Origin: Tautonia rosea
Lineage (GTDB): Bacteria; Planctomycetota; Planctomycetia; Isosphaerales; Isosphaeraceae
Assembly (NCBI RefSeq): GCF_012958305.1
Contig: NZ_JABBYO010000007.1
Coordinates: forward strand, 1-64,000
Direction of reading: 5' to 3'
Length of the DNA: 64,000 bases
The number at the start of each line of letters is the position of its first letter. Position 1 is the stretch's first letter. The position numbers and the translations under genes were made by a program. Of the stretch, positions 63,940 through 64,000 are shown in pieces. The notes beneath the pieces were generated by a model. That model was not told the DNA's origin and ran no database searches. It saw nothing but the letters and a program-made list of their open reading frames with translations.

Positions 63940-64000
63940 ATGGCGGATCGTGAACGGAATGATGTTCTTGCGCAATACCTGGTTGCCGCCCGATCGGCCA
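63940..64000 (+). CDS. Start of a gene, partial at window end
   Basis: ATG 63940, four bases after the SDR stop, opens a frame of 20 codons (MADRERNDVLAQYLVAARSA) that continues beyond the window. No family can be assigned from this. The tight spacing suggests an operon with the SDR gene. Confidence 0.6.
   Translation, partial: MADRERNDVLAQYLVAARSA

Overview
This is about 64 kb of high-GC DNA carrying 50 or so protein genes on both strands, with no rRNA, tRNA or CRISPR array that I could see. The gene content points to a planctomycete, most likely of the Isosphaeraceae/Gemmatales type. The signs are a Ser/Thr kinase fused to TPR repeats, a CxxCH-plus-WD40 secreted protein, a PEP-CTERM protein, a DUF4058 protein, giant TPR proteins, many Tat or Sec-exported proteins of unknown role, and weak or absent Shine-Dalgarno sites at many starts. 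The assignment rests on gene content only.

Layout. 1-2360: 5' part of a kinase-TPR gene (its 3' end lies outside the window). 2361-3716: non-coding, with a degenerate array of ~190-bp repeats. 3717-12396: a small exported Cys-rich protein, a GT21-type (ceramide glucosyltransferase-like) glycosyltransferase, a fatty acid desaturase, a nitrilase-family hydrolase, DUF4058, a large secreted beta-rich protein, and a convergent neutral-ceramidase-like gene. 12903-17267: a 1454-residue TPR protein. 17830-22291: a HEAT-repeat protein, then divergent oxyR and a signal-peptide-bearing katG. 22533-25568: a complete MlaE/MlaF/MlaD-type lipid ABC transporter operon. 25997-32712: CvpA, a large polytopic membrane protein carrying a REP-like repeat in frame, and an ABC-2 exporter whose ATPase and permease are separated by a gene starting inside a MITE-like repeat. 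32593-37844 (minus strand): a GT2-like protein, a D-amino-acid-transaminase-like enzyme, a sigma-70 family factor, and a redoxin lacking its CxxC. 38664-44739: an ExeA-like ATPase, a polyprenol-phosphate mannosyltransferase-like enzyme, two coupled paralogous small proteins, a Tat-exported ThuA-like protein and a toxin-antitoxin pair. 44842-52876: cytochrome/WD40 and pre-peptidase-domain secreted proteins, a Tat-exported enolase-superfamily protein, MarC and a small exported protein. 52900-55740: a lower-GC, repeat-rich island with unknown small genes, one apparently broken, around a PEP-CTERM gene. 55843-64000: a planctomycete-type hypothetical, an orphan solute-binding lipoprotein, a lone HisKA domain, an MFS exporter, RidA, an SDR oxidoreductase and the start of one more gene.

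Themes. Envelope lipid and surface work dominates (GT21, desaturase, ceramidase, Mla transporter, mannosyltransferase, many exported proteins). Oxidative stress is covered by oxyR/katG. Short palindromic repeats of at least four families sit between genes, and two of them have entered or border coding sequence. I did not find a clearly new multi-gene system. The best candidates for new biology are the 190-bp repeat array at 2.83-3.62 kb, the repeat-bounded island at 53-55.7 kb, and the paralogous pair at 42.1-42.8 kb.
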